Below are positions 61,697 to 64,000 of a DNA stretch of 64,000 bases, piece by piece; positions within the stretch are counted from its first letter, which is position 1, and each line of letters begins with the position of its first letter. The DNA comes from Paenibacillus sp. MAHUQ-63 (GTDB lineage Bacteria > Bacillota > Bacilli > Paenibacillales > NBRC-103111). Below the pieces are notes generated by a model. It saw only the letters and a list, made by a program, of their open reading frames with translations. It had not been told where the DNA came from and searched no databases. A program made the position numbers and the translations under genes. Where the stretch lies: positions 1 through 64,000 of the forward strand of contig NZ_JARADB010000001.1 in NCBI RefSeq assembly GCF_028765165.1. The letters are read 5' to 3'.

Positions 61697-63358
61697 TCAT
61701 CGTTTAATCAACTGCTCACTGGCTTCGCTCCGCTCCATGACCAAGAGGGCGCTATCCATATTCCCACTTTTCTTAAATTCCTTGGTGGTCATCCCGGTTA
61801 TGCGTTTAAAGAGAGTAGAGAAGTAATGGGAGTCGTTATAACCGACGAGAAATGCAATTTCAAACGATTTGTACGATGTCGTTTTAAAGAGCTCCATCGC
61901 TTTACGAATACGATAATGTGTCAAGTACTCAATGAACGTGCGGCCTGTTTCCTGACTGAATACCTTGCTTAAATGACTGGAGCTCACCTTGACATGCTCC
62001 GCTGCATCCTGAAGCGAAAAAGTGTCATTGTTGTAATTAGCATGAATGTATTCCTTAACACTCCTGAGCATATCGCCATATCTGTCATTCGTTTGAGAAC
62101 GCCACGACCAAAACTGATTTGTGAGGCTGGTCAAATAGTGAATCGCATCCTCCGTAGAACGAACCGTCTTGAGAATTTGCTGCAACTGCTGAAGCGTGTC
62201 CTCAGGCGCGTCCCAATGCCGGTACATATCCTTAGCCGAACGAAATACCTCCAATGTCAAATCATTAAGAATGTAATAACCAATTGGGGAGGAGGTCCAA
62301 TCAATACCAGCCAATGCCGAGGCGTATTCCTCCAAGAACGAAGATAATTGTGAAGGAGAGCCTATTTTCAGGAAGTTCACGAACCAGGCACGGTCCAAGA
62401 AAACGTATTGTTCCATGGACCCTGAGATCGATTCCCAAAGCGTGACCCGGTTTTGACTGGATAATCGCCTCCAGTGCATATCCTCAACAGCCTCCAAGAA
62501 AGAGAGGTGAATATTCATCAGCCGTTCCTGTACGCTGCCAATCCCTACCGCGATCGAAACCGAAGCAGAAGGTATCCGTTCGTTATTCATATTTAGTATT
62601 TCCTTGAAAATTTCTAGCTCAAACTGGATTTGTTCTAGCGTCTCACCTTTAATTAGCCAACAAATCTCCGTGCGGCTTCGCTTAAATTGTAACAATTCCT
62701 TACGATCAAGAGCTTTTTGAAATTGCCCGATCAGATTATCTTCTATTTGACTCGCTACGCCGGCATCCAATATTGGCTTGTCTTCAACCGTACGCACATC
62801 TGAGATTACTACAACATAATAGCGCGCTTGCAAATCAAGCGACAAAGTCGCGCCGAGCTGAATAGCCTCAATCGTTGTAACAAAACCGCTGCACAAATCA
62901 TTCAGCAGCTTTTCACGCGAAACTTCAATTTTCTCGAGCTCGCTTTGCCTCAATTTGTCAATGCTGGCCTTTATTTCACGTTCTTTATCGATCAACTCGC
63001 TTGCATTGCGTAAAAGCTGGACGAGATCTAATGCACGGATCGGCTTCAAACAGTAATCGTGGACCCCCATCCTTAAAGCCGTTCTTGCATAGCCGAAATC
63101 CTCATGTCCAGTCAAAATAATAATTATCACTTCCGGATATCGTTCTCGAACGATAGCGCTCAGTTCCAAACCGTTCATAAAGGGCATCATAATATCTGTA
63201 ATGATGATGTCAGGCCGTAATTGCTCAATTAAAGTCAGCGCCATTTCCCCGTCGGGGGCGTCACCGCAATAAATAAAGCCCTCTTGCTCCCAATGGATGC
63301 ACTCCCGTATCGTTTCCCTGATCAGAATTTCATCGTCTACTAGCATGACTTTTTTCAT
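61697..63358 (-). CDS. Response regulator, YesN type (receiver plus AraC HTH)
   Basis: The 553-aa protein has a receiver domain (Asp55 in ITDIMMP, Lys in YCLKPIRA), a middle region of about 300 residues and a C-terminal AraC double helix-turn-helix (about 430-533, ending FKRITGMTTKEFKK). No kinase gene adjoins it. Its receiver is closely similar to the stand-alone receiver at 44021, so the kinase at 42213 is its probable partner, and the ytf-like and glycosidase promoters its likely targets. ATG at 63358 follows AAGGTGA. Confidence 0.92.
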   Translation of the reverse strand: MKKVMLVDDEILIRETIRECIHWEQEGFIYCGDAPDGEMALTLIEQLRPDIIITDIMMPFMNGLELSAIVRERYPEVIIIILTGHEDFGYARTALRMGVHDYCLKPIRALDLVQLLRNASELIDKEREIKASIDKLRQSELEKIEVSREKLLNDLCSGFVTTIEAIQLGATLSLDLQARYYVVVISDVRTVEDKPILDAGVASQIEDNLIGQFQKALDRKELLQFKRSRTEICWLIKGETLEQIQFELEIFKEILNMNNERIPSASVSIAVGIGSVQERLMNIHLSFLEAVEDMHWRRLSSQNRVTLWESISGSMEQYVFLDRAWFVNFLKIGSPSQLSSFLEEYASALAGIDWTSSPIGYYILNDLTLEVFRSAKDMYRHWDAPEDTLQQLQQILKTVRSTEDAIHYLTSLTNQFWSWRSQTNDRYGDMLRSVKEYIHANYNNDTFSLQDAAEHVKVSSSHLSKVFSQETGRTFIEYLTHYRIRKAMELFKTTSYKSFEIAFLVGYNDSHYFSTLFKRITGMTTKEFKKSGNMDSALLVMERSEASEQLIKR

Positions 63359-63870
63359 TATGGCTCACCTTTTTCCATTGGAATGAGAAGGGTGACTATT
63401 GAAGCAACTTCGAAGCAATATCCCGGAATTAAAACGCTTTCAAATCTGTGTAACACTATTTTAACAGTCTATAAACCAAAAGATAATGAACAAACTTTCG
63501 ATCTTTTGCACTTTTATCGGATTTGATGCTCATAATGGATATTGGCAAAATCGGCATACCCACCACTTTCTCCGGTTGCATAGTTTGCATCGGCAGTCAG
63601 CTCCGTAATACGGACATCGCCATTTCCATGAAAAACGAAATACGCGGCGGTGATCTTGACGTGTTATATCTTCATTGTAAAATCCAGAAAAGGAGCGGAC
63701 AATGTGCATCTCTTTACTTCACTTACCAATCGTTGTCATATTGTAAGCGCAATCATAACCAGGCATCAATCATTACTCCTCAAAGGAAAGGAACGCCAGC
63801 TTATAGCCAAAAAGGTTAACCAAAACTTTCCGGTTAACCTTTCGTCTCCTCTCACACCTCAGCACGGTGC
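63359..63870. other. Non-coding region upstream of the YesN-type regulator
   Basis: It contains a cre-like box overlapping a candidate promoter of the regulator gene (TTGAAA-N17-TATTGC on the minus strand, near 63414-63443; cre match TGAAAGCGTTTTAA at 63429-63442), and the terminator of the gene entering from the right. A plus-strand promoter-like pair (TTGACG near 63656, TAAAAT 16 bp later) precedes a 14-codon frame with a good ribosome site (63702-63746). No larger convincing gene is seen. Confidence 0.55.
63811..63842 (-). terminator. Terminator of the right-edge gene
   Basis: AAAGGTTAACC and GGTTAACCTTT form an 11-bp stem with a 10-nt loop, followed on the minus strand by a T-run. Confidence 0.75.
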
Positions 63871-64000
63871 TTACCATTTGCCGGCTACACGGTCCTTGAC
63901 AGCATTGGTGATCGTCCCCTCATATCCTTGCTTGTCCAGCTTGTTTAGTTCATTGATGTATGCATTCCAAATGGATTCGAATTTATCAGGAGATTCAAGA
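63871..64000 (-). CDS. Extracellular solute-binding protein, C-terminal end only
   Basis: The minus strand is open from the right edge for 42 codons to a TAA at 63871. The residues PDKFESIWNAYINELNK and the ending VKDRVAGKW resemble the C-termini of large LplA-type sugar-binding lipoproteins of Paenibacillus, where a conserved Y-x-N-E-L-N-K-L segment is followed by a helix. A terminator lies directly downstream. The gene continues beyond the window. It could feed xylo-oligosaccharides into the cell, but this cannot be judged here. Confidence 0.65.
   Translation of the reverse strand, partial: LESPDKFESIWNAYINELNKLDKQGYEGTITNAVKDRVAGKW

Noticed and set aside
63523..63819. Open frame of 98 codons near the right edge
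   Set aside because: No ribosome site, no recognisable domain, and it runs into the terminator of the adjacent gene.

Overview
The window looks like chromosomal DNA of a spore-forming, glycan-degrading Firmicute, most likely Paenibacillus or a close relative. The evidence is strong GGAGG-type ribosome sites with frequent GTG/TTG starts, a GerA-type spore germination operon, SLH-anchored and dockerin-bearing enzymes, many YesM/YesN-type two-component pairs, and CcpA-type cre boxes. Assignment to a genus is an inference; no search was run.

Layout. (1) 1-1530: the 5' end of a 16S rRNA gene and its promoter/leader (minus strand), then small genes (60-aa unknown, CDSGH-type Fe-S protein, 113-aa unknown). 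(2) 1579-13800, all minus: a galactoside locus ordered response regulator, histidine kinase, solute-binding lipoprotein, two permeases, GH2 beta-galactosidase, GH36 alpha-galactosidase. (3) 13912-17662: a gerAB-gerAA-gerAC-like germination operon (plus). (4) 17751-21439: accessory genes (unknown protein, AraC regulator, DUF421 protein, ferritin-like protein, membrane protein). (5) 21573-33489: a second sugar locus with GH28 and GH31 enzymes, a divergent AraC regulator, a YesN/YesM pair and a three-gene ABC importer. (6) 33772-36937: small protein, EamA exporter, LysR regulator, APH-family kinase. (7) 37214-63358: a xylan locus. (8) The right edge holds the 3' end of another solute-binding protein gene.

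The xylan locus is the most interesting part. A GH10 xylanase, two GH43 enzymes and a non-catalytic Ig-like protein all end in the same module: a cohesin-like domain, a short helical segment and a type I-like dockerin. A separate protein (45657-46679) carries one cohesin-like domain and three SLH repeats, so it should sit on the cell wall. Dockerins and cohesins on the same chains plus an SLH-cohesin anchor suggest a cell-bound, possibly self-chaining xylan-degrading complex with no classical multi-cohesin scaffoldin. An intracellular GH67 alpha-glucuronidase and a YtfQRT-YjfF-type furanose importer would handle the products.

Control of the xylan locus seems layered. Sensing genes are a histidine kinase, a receiver-only response regulator and an extra sugar-binding lipoprotein in one operon, plus a full-length YesN-type regulator at the far end. 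Long promoter blocks are shared pairwise: the ytfQ-like and ytfR-like genes; the two GH43 genes; the GH10 and GH67 genes. Cre-like boxes lie at or downstream of several of these promoters.
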